From Patescibacteria group bacterium (GTDB taxonomy: Bacteria; Patescibacteriota; Minisyncoccia; Phycocordibacterales; UBA12088): a stretch of 45,651 bases of DNA. The position numbers were made by a program, and so were the translations under genes. The notes beneath the pieces are model-generated. The model had not been told where the DNA came from and did not search any database. It saw only the letters and a list, made by a program, of their open reading frames with translations. The stretch spans positions 1 to 45,651 of the forward strand of contig WFWH01000021.1 in NCBI GenBank assembly GCA_015491245.1. The letters are read 5' to 3'. Below, in pieces: positions 34,551-45,006 of the stretch (positions are counted from its first letter, which is position 1; every line of letters starts with the position of its first letter).

Positions 34551-36371
34551 TTACTCCACCGTTACCGATTTCGCCAGATTGCGCGGGCGGTCCACGTCAA
34601 GGCCGCGCGCGCGGCCCATGTAGTAGGCGAACAGATGCAGGGGCACCACGCTCACCATGGGGCTTAGGTGCTCCGAAACAGCCGGCACCTCCACCACTGC
34701 ATCGGCAATCTCGCGCACCACGGTATCCCCCTCGGTCACCACGGCAATAACCGGCCCTTCGCGCGCTTTTATCTCCTCAAGGGTGGAAACGTTTTTCTCG
34801 TACACGCTGTCTTGCAGCACTACTGCGATAGTGGGAAAATGCCGATCAATCATGGCGAGCGGTCCGTGCTTGAGCTCTCCCGCGGCATACCCCTCTGCGT
34901 GCACATAGGTTATTTCCTTGAGCTTGAGCGCACCCTCGTACGCCACCCCCACATTTCCCTTGCGTGCGAGAAACAGGAAATCGCGCGCGTCTTTCCACCG
35001 CGCCGCCAGCGCGCACACCTCTTCGCGGCGCGCGAGCACGGCGGCCACTTTTTCGGGGAGGGCGAGCATCTCGCGCGCCAGCACCTCTCCCTCCGCCTCA
35101 CCCATCTCGCGCTGGCGCGCCAAAAAGAGCGCCAGCAAGGCAAGCACCTCCAGTTGGGAGAGGTACGCTTTGGTGGAGGCAACACTGATCTCCGGCCCGG
35201 CGTGGTTGTAAATACCCGCATCCGTTATGCGCGTAATGGACGAGCCCACCACGTTGACAATGCCGAGCGTGAGGAACCCTTTTCGCTTCGCTTCTTTTAC
35301 CGACTCCAGCGTGTCGGCGGTCTCCCCTGATTGGGTAATGGCCAATACCGCGCTGTGCGGGCGGTGTACCATGCGGCGATAGCGGAATTCGGAAGCGGCC
35401 TCCACGTCCACGTGTATGTCGGTCAATTCTTCAATGAGGTATTTCCCGTAGAGGCCCGCGTAAAAAGCGGTGCCGCAGGCAACGATGGTGAGGTGCCGCA
35501 GCGCGCGCAGCTCATCCGCGAAGCGCTCAATGCCGCCCAGCACCGCGCGCCCCTCTTCGGGCACCAAGCGCCCCCGCACGGAATTTTTCAGCACCTCCGG
35601 ACCTTCCATTATTTCTTTCAGCAAATAAGTCTCGTAGCCCTCTTTTTTCAAATCTTCCGGATCCCAGTCCAATGGAGACACTACCGGCGCGCGCGCTTGT
35701 TGGTCAAAAGTGAAGATGCGGTACTCGCGCGGCGTCAGCACCGCATACTCGCCGTCTTCCAGATACACTGCACTGCGGGTGTGCGGCAGGAGCGCAGTGG
35801 GGTCCGAAGAGACGAACATACCCTCCTCCCCTACCCCCACGGTTATTGGGCTCCCCCAGCGCGCCGCAAACAGCACGTCGGGGCAGCGCGCATCAATGAC
35901 CGCAATGCCGTAGGCGCCGCGCACATGAGAGAGCGCGCGCGCGAGCGCTTCTCCCGTGAGGCAAGCATCGCCCGCTTCTTTTTCTATGAGATGCGCGATA
36001 ACCTCGGTGTCGGTTTCCGATTCAAAGGTGTGCCCCTCTTCCTCCAAGCGCGCCTTGAGCGCCTTGTAATTTTCCACTATGCCGTTGTGCACCACCCACA
36101 CATGGCCGTGTGCGCCACGGTGTGGGTGCGCGTTTTTGCGCGTGGGCTTGCCGTGGGTCGCCCACCGCATATGGCCGATGCCCGAGGTGCCAGTGAGGTC
36201 ATCCGGCAGCTCATTTATCAGGTTATGCACCGCCCCCACCTCTTTAAAGGCGCCGGCGCCGGGTATGAAAATGCCCGCGGAATCATACCCGCGGTACTCC
36301 AGCGCCCGCAGGCCCTCCAAAAGAATGGGGAGCACTTGCGTGCGCCCGGTATAGCCAAAAATGCCGCACAT
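34551..36371 (-). CDS. glmS: Glutamine--fructose-6-phosphate aminotransferase (isomerizing)
   Basis: MCGIFGYTGRTQVLPILLEGLRALEYRGYDSAGI; two SIS domains; C-terminal DVDRPRNLAKSVTVE. Confidence 0.96.
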   Translation of the reverse strand: MCGIFGYTGRTQVLPILLEGLRALEYRGYDSAGIFIPGAGAFKEVGAVHNLINELPDDLTGTSGIGHMRWATHGKPTRKNAHPHRGAHGHVWVVHNGIVENYKALKARLEEEGHTFESETDTEVIAHLIEKEAGDACLTGEALARALSHVRGAYGIAVIDARCPDVLFAARWGSPITVGVGEEGMFVSSDPTALLPHTRSAVYLEDGEYAVLTPREYRIFTFDQQARAPVVSPLDWDPEDLKKEGYETYLLKEIMEGPEVLKNSVRGRLVPEEGRAVLGGIERFADELRALRHLTIVACGTAFYAGLYGKYLIEELTDIHVDVEAASEFRYRRMVHRPHSAVLAITQSGETADTLESVKEAKRKGFLTLGIVNVVGSSITRITDAGIYNHAGPEISVASTKAYLSQLEVLALLALFLARQREMGEAEGEVLAREMLALPEKVAAVLARREEVCALAARWKDARDFLFLARKGNVGVAYEGALKLKEITYVHAEGYAAGELKHGPLAMIDRHFPTIAVVLQDSVYEKNVSTLEEIKAREGPVIAVVTEGDTVVREIADAVVEVPAVSEHLSPMVSVVPLHLFAYYMGRARGLDVDRPRNLAKSVTVE

Positions 36372-36578
36372 AACGAATACCCGAAAGTATACCACCGTCC
36401 CGCCCTGCGGGAAGCGGCGCTTTTCTCCGCAGTTGCTTTCTAGTACTCCGCGCGGCGCAAAAAGTAACTGCCAAAGGCAAGGGGCGCCGCAGCGCGCCCT
36501 ACTCAGGCGCGCACCCCTCCCGCCTGTGTATGCGAGAGGGGGTGCTGCAACTATCGTTCAATAAAAACAAGCAGCAAG

Positions 36579-36616
36579 CGCCGCGGCTGCGCACCGCATT
36601 GGGTGCAGCCGCGGCG
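36579..36616. terminator. Perfect 12-bp GC hairpin CGCCGCGGCTGC / GCAGCCGCGGCG
   Basis: Between rplU and glmS. Confidence 0.65.
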
Positions 36617-36640
36617 TTTGTAGGTAGCGGCATTCCCCGC

Positions 36641-36961
36641 CTACGCCTTAACTGCTGCCACTTTTACCTTGTGGTAGGGCTGGCGGTGGCCTATCTTGCG
36701 CGAGCGGTTACTCTTTGCTTTGAATTTTCGGATGTAGAGCTTTTTTCCCTTCCCCGCCTCGGTGAGCTCTGCCTCCACCGTAACCCCGGCAAGATACGGA
36801 TCCCCTACGCGCAGCTCTTTGCCATCGTCCCACAGGAGCACTTTGTCAAACACCACCTTCTCTCCCACGGAAGCCACTCCCGCGAGCTTTTCAATGGTGA
36901 TTTCCTGCCCCTCCGCGACCCGATACTGCTTGCCGCCGGTTTCAATTATCGCAAATGCCAT
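36641..36961 (-). CDS. rplU: 50S ribosomal protein L21
   Basis: MAFAIIETGGKQYRVAEGQEITIEKL...KSNRSRKIGHRQPYHKVKV. Confidence 0.95.
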   Translation of the reverse strand: MAFAIIETGGKQYRVAEGQEITIEKLAGVASVGEKVVFDKVLLWDDGKELRVGDPYLAGVTVEAELTEAGKGKKLYIRKFKAKSNRSRKIGHRQPYHKVKVAAVKA

Positions 36962-37029
36962 AGTGGGGGGATTATACAGAAAAAACGCCGAGAGCGCAAT
37001 CCTAGGGAGCCGAGAGTGCGGCGCAGCGG

Positions 37030-38133
37030 TTATTCCTCCCCGCGGCGTGGCTTGTCTAGCGAAAGCGGCGCGATGCGCTTTTCCTCGCCCGTTATCTTTA
37101 CCACGTCTTTGTCTATCTTACCCAGCTCTTTGTGGGCGGCGTTGTAGGCGTTCACCGTGGTGGAAAGCGCATTGCCTAGTTTTTGCATGTAGGTGTCATA
37201 CGCCCCCAGATGCCGCCCCAAATCGCTGACGCGCTTCATTATTTCCTGCGCCTGCTCCTCTATTTGCAGGGCGCGCAGGCCCTGCAGGACCGTTTGGAGG
37301 TAGGCGAGGAACGACGTGGGCGAGGTGAGCAGTACGCGGTACTCGCCGGCGGCGCGCTCCAACAATGACTCGTCCGCGCCGATTTTATTCACCAGCAAAT
37401 CGTAGTAAATCGCCTCGTGCGGGATAAACATGAATGCAAACTCCATGGTGCCTTCTTTGGGGCGGATGTACTTGCTGGTTTCCTTTATGCGCTGCTTTAA
37501 GTCGTTGACAAACGCCTTTTCCCATTTTACGCGCAGTGCGGGGTCCCGCGCCTCCTGCATGCGGTTGTAGTTTTCCAGAGAAAATTTCGCGTCTATCGGC
37601 ACAATCTTGTCCTTGATGAAGATGGCGGCATCCACCACTTCCCCGTCGGCAAAGCGGTACTGCATCGTGTAGCTCTCGGGCGGCAGGGTGTTTTGCAGCA
37701 CCGACTCCAAAAAATACTCCCCCAACACGCCGCGCTGCTTGGGATTTTTCAAGATATCCTGCAGGTGCTGCAGTTGGTCGGCAAAGGAGATGACCTGCTT
37801 GTTCGTCTCGTCCAATTTGGTAAGGCCCTGGGTCACCTCGCGCACCACGCGCAGCGACTCGGAAAGCTGGCGCTTCATGGAGTCGTGGAGCTGGCGCGAC
37901 GACTCGGTGATGGCGCTCGTGGATTCGCTCAGGCGCGCATCCAGCACGCGCGCATTTTCCTGCAGGCGCTCATGCACCGCGCGCGTAAGCTCTTGCATTT
38001 GCTGCTGCAGCAGGAGGAGCGGCGCATCGGGCGCGGCATCGCCTCTCCCGCGGCGCAGCAGCAGCCACCACGCGAGCGCATTGCCCAGCGCAAAGAGCGC
38101 CGCAAACACCAGTAGCAAAACAAGAGTTTCCAT
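37030..38133 (-). CDS. rmuC: DNA recombination protein RmuC
   Basis: N-terminal TM plus coiled coil; GEYFLESVLQNTLPPESYTMQYRF, VVDAAIFIKDKIVPIDAKFSLENY. Confidence 0.92.
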   Translation of the reverse strand: METLVLLLVFAALFALGNALAWWLLLRRGRGDAAPDAPLLLLQQQMQELTRAVHERLQENARVLDARLSESTSAITESSRQLHDSMKRQLSESLRVVREVTQGLTKLDETNKQVISFADQLQHLQDILKNPKQRGVLGEYFLESVLQNTLPPESYTMQYRFADGEVVDAAIFIKDKIVPIDAKFSLENYNRMQEARDPALRVKWEKAFVNDLKQRIKETSKYIRPKEGTMEFAFMFIPHEAIYYDLLVNKIGADESLLERAAGEYRVLLTSPTSFLAYLQTVLQGLRALQIEEQAQEIMKRVSDLGRHLGAYDTYMQKLGNALSTTVNAYNAAHKELGKIDKDVVKITGEEKRIAPLSLDKPRRGEE

Positions 38134-38138
38134 AGCGG

Positions 38139-40820
38139 CTATTCTACCAGACCGGGGCGTTTCCGGTACCGCCGCACAAACAACAGGTACTTGGCGATTT
38201 CTATGGTGGCAAGGTTGAAGAGCCCTACCCCCGCCAGTATGGCAAGGTCAAAAGAGGTGAGCGGCGTGAGCGACAACAGGGTGCGCAGCGCGGGCAGCGA
38301 CACCGCCGCCACCAGCAAGCTTATGCTCACCAAGAGCGCCCCCAAAAGGTAGCGATTGTCAAAAGGATTGATGCGCCACAGCGGCGTATCCAGCGATTTG
38401 AGGGAAAAGGAGAAAAAAATGACCCCCAGCGAGAGCGCCACGAACATCATGGTGCGTATCTCACCGAGCGGCAGCGAGAGTGCACGCAGAGAAAAGTAGA
38501 GCGCGACCAGAAAAACGCCGGTAACCGTACTCACCGCCAAAATGAGCGTCCTGAGTTCCGGGGTAATCATCCGCTGAGACGACGATGAGCGCGGATCACG
38601 CTGCATAGCGTGGGGATCTTTTTTCTCAAACGCGAACGCAAAACTCATAAACCCCTCCTGCACGATATTCGCCCACAGAATTTGCGAGGGCAACAGGGGC
38701 AACGGCACGCCCACCATTAGCGCCGCGGCAATAACAAACACTTCACTGAAGCTGGTAGAGAGCAAATACGCGATAATCTTTCGCAAGTTGTCAATAATGC
38801 GCCGCCCCTCTTCAATGGCCGCCGTAATGATGGTAAAGCTGTCGTTGAGCAGCACCAAGTCGGACGCCTCTTTCGCCACCTCGGTACCCGAACCCACCGC
38901 GACCCCGATGGATGCGGCGCGCAGTGCGGGCGCATCGTTCACCCCGTCGCCCGTCATTGCCACCGCCTCGCCGCGCGCACGCAACACTTCAACCATGCGC
39001 AGCTTTTGCCGCGGCGTGGCGCGTGCAATGACCGCCACCTGCCGCAGCAAGAGCTCGTAGAGCGCGTCGTCATCATAGCGGGCGAGCTCTTCTCCTCTGA
39101 CGGCGATGTTAGCACCCGCAAGGATGCCCACGCGGCGCGCCACCGCGCGCGCGGTTTCAATGTTGTCGCCCGTCACCATAATGACGCGCGCGCCCGCTTC
39201 CTGCACCTCGCGTATGGAATCGGCGACATCTTCACGCAGAGGATCCTGCAGGGCGATAAACCCCGCAAATACGAGGTCACGCGGTATTTCCTCTTTATCA
39301 TCCGGAAACGCGTGCCACGCCACCTCACGGTAGCCGACACCGATGAGGCGCAAGCCGTCGCGGCTGCGCGCGTCACATTGCGCGAGGAACGCTGCGCGCA
39401 CCTCGGGTGCCATCTTCATTTTTCTTCCGTCGCGGTAAAAGTGCGTAGCGCCCTCCAGCAAAAGTTCGGGCGCGCCGGCCACGAACAGCCGCCGCTCATG
39501 CTTTCCCGCACGCGCGTACAGCGCCGCGGCAAAGCGCTGCGCGGAAGAAAACGGCAGGTAATCCAGCCGCGTCCACACTTCCGAAAGGTGTGCCTTGGAA
39601 ATGCCCGCTTCCAAACCAGCAAGCACCACCGCCTTCTCCACGGGGCGGCCGTGGACAGTGAGCTTGCGCGGCGCATCTTCCTGTTCCTCCACAAACGCAT
39701 CCGCCACCATAACGGCGCACTCCAGCGCAAACCGGTCGTCGCGTGTCCAATCGTCAGCGGATTCGTCCCGCGTTCCCAGCGAGCTCTCGGTATGGATTTC
39801 CTTCACGCGCATCTTGGCTTGGGTGAGCGTACCGGTTTTGTCGGTGAGGATGATGGTGGTGGAGCCGAGCGTTTCCGCCGCAAGTAAATTGCGCACCAAG
39901 CCGCCGCGCTTGAGTATCTCCTCCATGCCTATCGCCAGCACCACGGTAACCGCGGCGGGCAGCCCCGAGGGTATGGCGGCGACCGCAATGGCAACCCCGA
40001 TGAGCAGCATTTCCTCCAGCGGCTCACCCCGCACCACCCCCAAGGCAAAAATGCCGGCGGCGATCGCCGCAATCCCATACGCGAGGAAATGCGCCAGTCC
40101 TTGCAGTTTCCGCTGCAGGGGCGTGGCGCCCTCCTCCACACTTCCCAACGCGGCGGCGATTGTGCCCACTTCGGTGGCATCGCCGCACGCAACCACCACG
40201 CCTTTGCCGCTCCCCTCGGTCACCAGCGTGCCCATATACAGCATGTTAGTGCGCTCGGCAAGCGGCGTGTCCGTGGGGAGCACGCCCGGCTCTTTCCGCA
40301 CCGCGAGCCACTCGCCAGTGAGCGCCGCCTCGTTCACCCGCAGCTCTTTCGCCTCAATGAGCCGCACGTCGGCCGGCACCTTCCATCCCGCCTCCAGCAA
40401 AACAATGTCACCGGTCACCAAATCTTCGGCGGGAATGTTATGCTTTTTTCCGCCGCGCAAGGCAATGGCGCGCGTGTGTTGCGATGCGCGCAATTTTTCA
40501 AATGCTCTGGACGCGCGCTCCTCCTGCAGCACCCCCACGATGACATTGATGAGCAATGCGACCGCAATCACAATGGCGTCCAAGTATTCCCCCAACACCA
40601 CGGTGAACGCGCCCGCAATCAGGAGCACATATACGAGCGGGCTTTTGAACTGCGCAAGAATTTTTTCGTATAGGGGACGGCGCTCTTCTTCGGCAATGCG
40701 GTTGGGGCCCTGTGCCGCCTGCCGCCGCGCCGCCTCTTCTTCCAAGAGGCCCTTGTGCGGGTTGGTTTCCAAATGCTCCCACACTTCCTCTAGGGAGAGC
40801 TGATGCCAAGGTACGCTCAT
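38139..40820 (-). CDS. Cation-transporting P-type ATPase (SERCA/PMCA-like)
   Basis: ILTDKTGTLTQAKM, MTGDGVNDAPALRAASIGVAVG; start set at 40820 (MSVPWHQLSLEEVWEHLE) because the upstream ORF extension is antisense to the yqeY-like gene. Confidence 0.94.
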   Translation of the reverse strand: MSVPWHQLSLEEVWEHLETNPHKGLLEEEAARRQAAQGPNRIAEEERRPLYEKILAQFKSPLVYVLLIAGAFTVVLGEYLDAIVIAVALLINVIVGVLQEERASRAFEKLRASQHTRAIALRGGKKHNIPAEDLVTGDIVLLEAGWKVPADVRLIEAKELRVNEAALTGEWLAVRKEPGVLPTDTPLAERTNMLYMGTLVTEGSGKGVVVACGDATEVGTIAAALGSVEEGATPLQRKLQGLAHFLAYGIAAIAAGIFALGVVRGEPLEEMLLIGVAIAVAAIPSGLPAAVTVVLAIGMEEILKRGGLVRNLLAAETLGSTTIILTDKTGTLTQAKMRVKEIHTESSLGTRDESADDWTRDDRFALECAVMVADAFVEEQEDAPRKLTVHGRPVEKAVVLAGLEAGISKAHLSEVWTRLDYLPFSSAQRFAAALYARAGKHERRLFVAGAPELLLEGATHFYRDGRKMKMAPEVRAAFLAQCDARSRDGLRLIGVGYREVAWHAFPDDKEEIPRDLVFAGFIALQDPLREDVADSIREVQEAGARVIMVTGDNIETARAVARRVGILAGANIAVRGEELARYDDDALYELLLRQVAVIARATPRQKLRMVEVLRARGEAVAMTGDGVNDAPALRAASIGVAVGSGTEVAKEASDLVLLNDSFTIITAAIEEGRRIIDNLRKIIAYLLSTSFSEVFVIAAALMVGVPLPLLPSQILWANIVQEGFMSFAFAFEKKDPHAMQRDPRSSSSQRMITPELRTLILAVSTVTGVFLVALYFSLRALSLPLGEIRTMMFVALSLGVIFFSFSLKSLDTPLWRINPFDNRYLLGALLVSISLLVAAVSLPALRTLLSLTPLTSFDLAILAGVGLFNLATIEIAKYLLFVRRYRKRPGLVE

Positions 40821-40890
40821 GGGGCTATTGAAAAAAAGGTGCGGCTGTGGTTTTCTGTGAGTAACCGCCACTATCATTGTACCCTTCCCT

Positions 40891-41346
40891 ATGCTCATCA
40901 ACCAAATAAAAGAGGATATGCAAAAGGCGCTGCGTGAGAAAGACGCATTGCGCCTCACCACGCTGCGCGGCCTCATCGCCGCCTGCGCGTACGAATTGAC
41001 GGCAACGGGCCGCACGCCGCAAGACACGCTTTCCGATGAAGAGGTGCACGCCGTTATCCGCCGTGAGGTAAAGCGCCGCCACGAAGCGACCACCCAGTAT
41101 GAAAAGGGAGGGCGCCCCGAATTGGCGCAAAAAGAGCGCGACGAGGCTGCGGTGCTCTCCTCGTACCTTCCCGCTGCGCTGCCGCGCGAGGAAATAGAAA
41201 AGGCGGCACGGGAGAAAATGGCATCCCTCGACATTACCGACAAAAAAGACATGGGGCGCCTCATGGGCGCGCTGATGCAAGAACTGAAACCGCGCGGCGC
41301 CGACGGCGCCACGGTGAAAGAAGTGGTGGAGCGACTTCTCTCGTGA
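40891..41346 (+). CDS. GatB/YqeY domain-containing protein
   Basis: MLINQIKEDMQKALREKDALRLTTLRGLIAA...LSSYLPAALPREEIEK...MGRLMGALMQELK. Confidence 0.92.
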   Translation: MLINQIKEDMQKALREKDALRLTTLRGLIAACAYELTATGRTPQDTLSDEEVHAVIRREVKRRHEATTQYEKGGRPELAQKERDEAAVLSSYLPAALPREEIEKAAREKMASLDITDKKDMGRLMGALMQELKPRGADGATVKEVVERLLS

Positions 41347-41380
41347 GGCTGCAGAATGCCGCTTTTTCTGTTTTCGCGTT

Positions 41381-41824
41381 ATGGAAAAAACTGGCTCCGA
41401 ACCCACGCCCGCAACCCCCGACTCCCCCACACGCGGCAGCAGCGCCGCAGAACATGGGGCACAAAAAGAAGCAACCCCGAAAGTGCACTTTGCCTTTACG
41501 TATCCCTCTTCCGTCGGCAATGTGCAGGTCGCGGTGCGCGCATGGCGCACGCAAGAGGGTGGCACCGCCCTTCACATACTCAGCATGGAGTTCTGCGACC
41601 GCCCCGGCGGAGAGGCACTCTCGGATGGCGAGAGGAACCGGATCAGGCAAGCGGCGCAAGAGAGAGCAGAGGCGCACCTCTGCGCGGCTGAAGCAGAACA
41701 GGAGCGCCGCCTTGAAGAGGCGCGTGAAAATGAACGATGTCGGGGTGACTATGACGCAGACGATGAGGTACCTCCCGATCATCGCGGCGGGGATAATGAC
41801 GGTTTCCCTCTGCGCGAGGAATAA
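41381..41824 (+). CDS. Hypothetical protein (147 aa)
   Basis: ORF downstream of the yqeY-like gene with ATG; no family recognised. Confidence 0.4.
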   Translation: MEKTGSEPTPATPDSPTRGSSAAEHGAQKEATPKVHFAFTYPSSVGNVQVAVRAWRTQEGGTALHILSMEFCDRPGGEALSDGERNRIRQAAQERAEAHLCAAEAEQERRLEEARENERCRGDYDADDEVPPDHRGGDNDGFPLREE

Positions 41825-41920
41825 TTGCAAAAGGCGTCTTGTACGCTCTTAACTCTTAACCAAGAGGCTCTTGGAAAGAGGGGAGCAACGCGGCTAATTC
41901 TGCCCCGCTTTTCTCCTGGA

Positions 41921-42541
41921 TCATTTTGCGCGGCAAGGGGCGTTAGGGCGCTCCCAAAAAGAGCGCTGCACCACAAACCGATACGGCTTTTCCCGCCACT
42001 CTTGCGCATAGGCAATGCCGATGCGTGGCGTGCGCGCAACGGCGCGGACGGGAATGCGGATGCCGCGATCTTCCACCCACAAGCCGCGTGAGGGTACCGC
42101 GGGAAGCGCATTGAAAGCGCGCCCCACGCAAAGGCGCCGCGTCACGCGGCCGGGACCCTCCACCCACTCCCCTGCGCACGCGACCCCGCGAATGAGCACC
42201 GCCGCGGGATACCCCTCCCTTCCCGTCACCACATTCAGCATCTCGTGCATGCCGTAGCAGAGGTACACATACCAGTGCCCCGCGGGACCGAACATCACTT
42301 CCGTGCGCCGCGTCCTGCCTTTGTACGCGTGGCACGCCTTGTCGTGCGGTCCTGTGTACGCTTCCACTTCGGTGATAATGCCCTCCAGGCGCGCTTTGCC
42401 GCGCGTGCGCACCAGCACTTTTCCCAAAAGATCACGCGCCACCTGAAGCGCCGGCCGCGCAAACCACTGCGGCGGCAAGGGGCGCCCTTGCCGAAAAGAA
42501 GCGGCCGGTGCCTCTGCTGCAGAATGGTTTTTCTCACTCAT
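41921..42541 (-). CDS. DNA-3-methyladenine glycosylase (AAG/MPG family)
   Basis: ARDLLGKVLVRT, ITEVEAYTGPHDKACHAYKGRTRRTEVMFGPAGHWYVYLCYGMHEMLNVVT. Confidence 0.92.
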   Translation of the reverse strand: MSEKNHSAAEAPAASFRQGRPLPPQWFARPALQVARDLLGKVLVRTRGKARLEGIITEVEAYTGPHDKACHAYKGRTRRTEVMFGPAGHWYVYLCYGMHEMLNVVTGREGYPAAVLIRGVACAGEWVEGPGRVTRRLCVGRAFNALPAVPSRGLWVEDRGIRIPVRAVARTPRIGIAYAQEWREKPYRFVVQRSFWERPNAPCRAK

Positions 42542-43289
42542 GATTCTTCTCCTTTTCCGCGGGAGCGCCCGAGGCGCAGGCACAGCGCAGCGCGCACCCC
42601 TCTCCCGCCTCTGCCGCCTCCATACGCAAGGCGCCTTCCACCCGATAGGGGCCCACCCTGGTGCGGCGCAGCGCGGCAAGGGTGGCGGGAACTCCCACGC
42701 GCCTCCCCCACTCCTCGGCAAGTGCGCGAATGTACGTGCCGCTCCCCACCTCCCACTCCACCTCGGCATGTACGCGCAGGCCGCCCTCTTCTCTACGGAA
42801 TGAGATAAGCCGCGCGCGGCGCACCTCCATGGGCCTCACAGGTACCTCTACCGCCTCGCCGCGCCGCGCGCGGCGGTAGAGCGGCACGCCGCCGCGCTTT
42901 ACTGCGCTGTAGCGCGGCACCGGAAGAGGTAAGACTCCGGTAAGAGACGCGAGCGCCCGCTGCGCTTCTTCTTCGCTAAGCGAGAGTGGGGTATCCACCT
43001 CCTCAACCACACGCCCCTCCAAATCACCCGTGTCACGCCGCTCTCCAAATCGCACGGTGGCGCGGTAGGTTTTGGGCATGCCGATAATTTCCTTTAGGCG
43101 CTTGGTCCCCTCCCCCACCCCCACCACGAGAAGGCCGGTCGCGCGCGGATCCAGCGTGCCCGCGTGCCCCATTTTGCGCACTCCGCATACTTTGCGCAAT
43201 ACGCGAATCACATCAAATGAGGTCATACCGGCAGGCTTGTCCACCAAAAGCAACGCGGGATACGTATGGTGTTTGTTGCCTTTCTCCAT
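42534..43289 (-). CDS. truB: tRNA pseudouridine(55) synthase
   Basis: LLVDKPAGMTSFDVIRVLRK, KMGHAGTLDPRATGLLVVGVGEGTK. Confidence 0.95.
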   Translation of the reverse strand: MEKGNKHHTYPALLLVDKPAGMTSFDVIRVLRKVCGVRKMGHAGTLDPRATGLLVVGVGEGTKRLKEIIGMPKTYRATVRFGERRDTGDLEGRVVEEVDTPLSLSEEEAQRALASLTGVLPLPVPRYSAVKRGGVPLYRRARRGEAVEVPVRPMEVRRARLISFRREEGGLRVHAEVEWEVGSGTYIRALAEEWGRRVGVPATLAALRRTRVGPYRVEGALRMEAAEAGEGCALRCACASGAPAEKEKNHE

Positions 43290-43312
43290 ATCTGCAAAAG
43301 AGGCGTACGCCC

Positions 43313-43864
43313 TTAAGAGAGTGTGGTGAGAAGCGCATCCCATGACGCTACGCGCTCCCACTCCGTATCGGCATTTTGATAAAGGGAAAAGCGGTCAAAA
43401 AGTACCTTGCGCACCGGGCGCGGGAGGTGCCGCAGCACTTCAGGAGAATCATCCACAAACACCCGCACGCCCAGCGCGTGCGCCACCGCCGATTTTTCCT
43501 CATCGCGGTGCACGAAATGAACGCGGTCCGGAGGAAAAAACGGCAAGTGGCGGCGCACCCACGCGCGCGCGTGCGGCGCCCCGTGCGCCCGCCGAGAGAT
43601 GATGACAGCGGGCAGGCGCGCGGTAAGGGCGCGCAGCGCCGCTACCGCGCCGGGCAAAGGGGGCGCATGCCGCGAGAGCGGCCCGTAGAGCGCGCGCTTG
43701 AATGCACGGACGGTCTCGGGCGCAAGGGACACATCGCGCATGTGGTACAGCACCGCGTCTGAAAGGTGCGCCAATCCGAAGCGTGCGGCAAGCAAGCGCC
43801 GCTGCGGCAGATGATCCACGATGGTGTCGTCCAAGTCAAACGCGAGCGGAAATTGCCTTTCCAT
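43313..43864 (-). CDS. HAD superfamily hydrolase-like protein
   Basis: MERQFPLAFDLDDTIVDH; FVDDSPEVLRHL. Confidence 0.75.
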   Translation of the reverse strand: MERQFPLAFDLDDTIVDHLPQRRLLAARFGLAHLSDAVLYHMRDVSLAPETVRAFKRALYGPLSRHAPPLPGAVAALRALTARLPAVIISRRAHGAPHARAWVRRHLPFFPPDRVHFVHRDEEKSAVAHALGVRVFVDDSPEVLRHLPRPVRKVLFDRFSLYQNADTEWERVASWDALLTTLS

Positions 43865-43924
43865 GATGGTGCAGTAGCAAGATGTCGTGTACCGTGCGGC
43901 GCACTCGACGCGCCGCACTTCCCT

Positions 43925-44893
43925 TTAAAGGCCGATAAGCTTTAAGAGGAAAAAGGCGTAGAGGATGAGGAACATAATGCCCTCCCAGCGGTACAAGCGC
44001 CGTGCCATGCCGATAACCAGCAGCACGAGCGAGGCAACGCCCAAAATGGGAAGCCCGATGCGCAGGGTCGCTTCATCCAGCGCAATGCCGCCCAAGAGCG
44101 CGGGCAAACCGACCGCAAGCAAAATGTTAAACGCATTGGAACCGAAAATATTCCCGAGCGCCACTTCAAAATTGTTTTTCTTCAGCGCACGCACAGATAC
44201 CGACAGCTCCGGCAGTGAGGTGCCGAGCGCCAGCGCGCTGATGGAAAGCACACCCGGCGGCACTTTGAGTGCTTCGGCGAGCCCTATAAGCGCCTCCACG
44301 ACAAATTTGGCGCCGCCCAAAAGTCCGGCAAGGCCCAACACGGCAAAAAACACCACCGAGCCCGGTGGAAAAAATTTCATCGCCTTGCGCTCGGCGCGTA
44401 TCTCTGCCCTTTTCTCCGCTACCACCACATCCATGCCGTTTTTCGCGGAAAAGAGGTAAAAGAGGTAGACCGCATACGTCGCCGTGAGCAGCAGGGCCTC
44501 AATCAGGCCAACCTTGCCGTCCCACGCCACCCCCATAAAAAGCGCGGTGGAGAGCACAAAAAACGGCAGTTCGGCGTCCAGCAGGTCTTTGTCAATGCGG
44601 ATGCGGTTGCCGATGAGGGCGACAATGCCGCCCACCAGCAGGATATTGGCGATGTTGGATCCCACTGCGCCCGCAGCCACCACTTCTGGCACGCCGCGCA
44701 ACACAGCGACTATGGACGAGGTAAGCTCCGGCAGCGAGGTGCCCACACCCACAATGAGCACGCCAATCACAAACGCCGGCATTTTGAAAAAAAGCCCGAG
44801 GCGCTCGGCATTTTCCAAAAACACATCTGTCCCTTTGATCATGAGGTAGAGGGAAAACAGGAAAATCCCCGCCCATATGAAAAGCTCCCACAT
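43925..44893 (-). CDS. Calcium/sodium antiporter (CaCA family)
   Basis: Paired alpha repeats GVGTSLPELTSSIVAVLRGVPEVVAAGAVGSNIANILL and ALGTSLPELSVSVRALKKNNFEVALGNIFGSNAFNILLAVG. Confidence 0.93.
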   Translation of the reverse strand: MWELFIWAGIFLFSLYLMIKGTDVFLENAERLGLFFKMPAFVIGVLIVGVGTSLPELTSSIVAVLRGVPEVVAAGAVGSNIANILLVGGIVALIGNRIRIDKDLLDAELPFFVLSTALFMGVAWDGKVGLIEALLLTATYAVYLFYLFSAKNGMDVVVAEKRAEIRAERKAMKFFPPGSVVFFAVLGLAGLLGGAKFVVEALIGLAEALKVPPGVLSISALALGTSLPELSVSVRALKKNNFEVALGNIFGSNAFNILLAVGLPALLGGIALDEATLRIGLPILGVASLVLLVIGMARRLYRWEGIMFLILYAFFLLKLIGL

Positions 44894-45006
44894 GCGCGGT
44901 ATTGTACCACATGACCCCTTCCCTTCCGCAGATATTGCACGTCATTTTGGAAAATGTGCTATGTTGCGTGCCAGAAGATGAGCGGTGGCAGAAAGGAGAA
45001 AATGAG

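Noticed and set aside
35331-36443. 370-aa + strand ORF
   Set aside because: Antisense to glmS.
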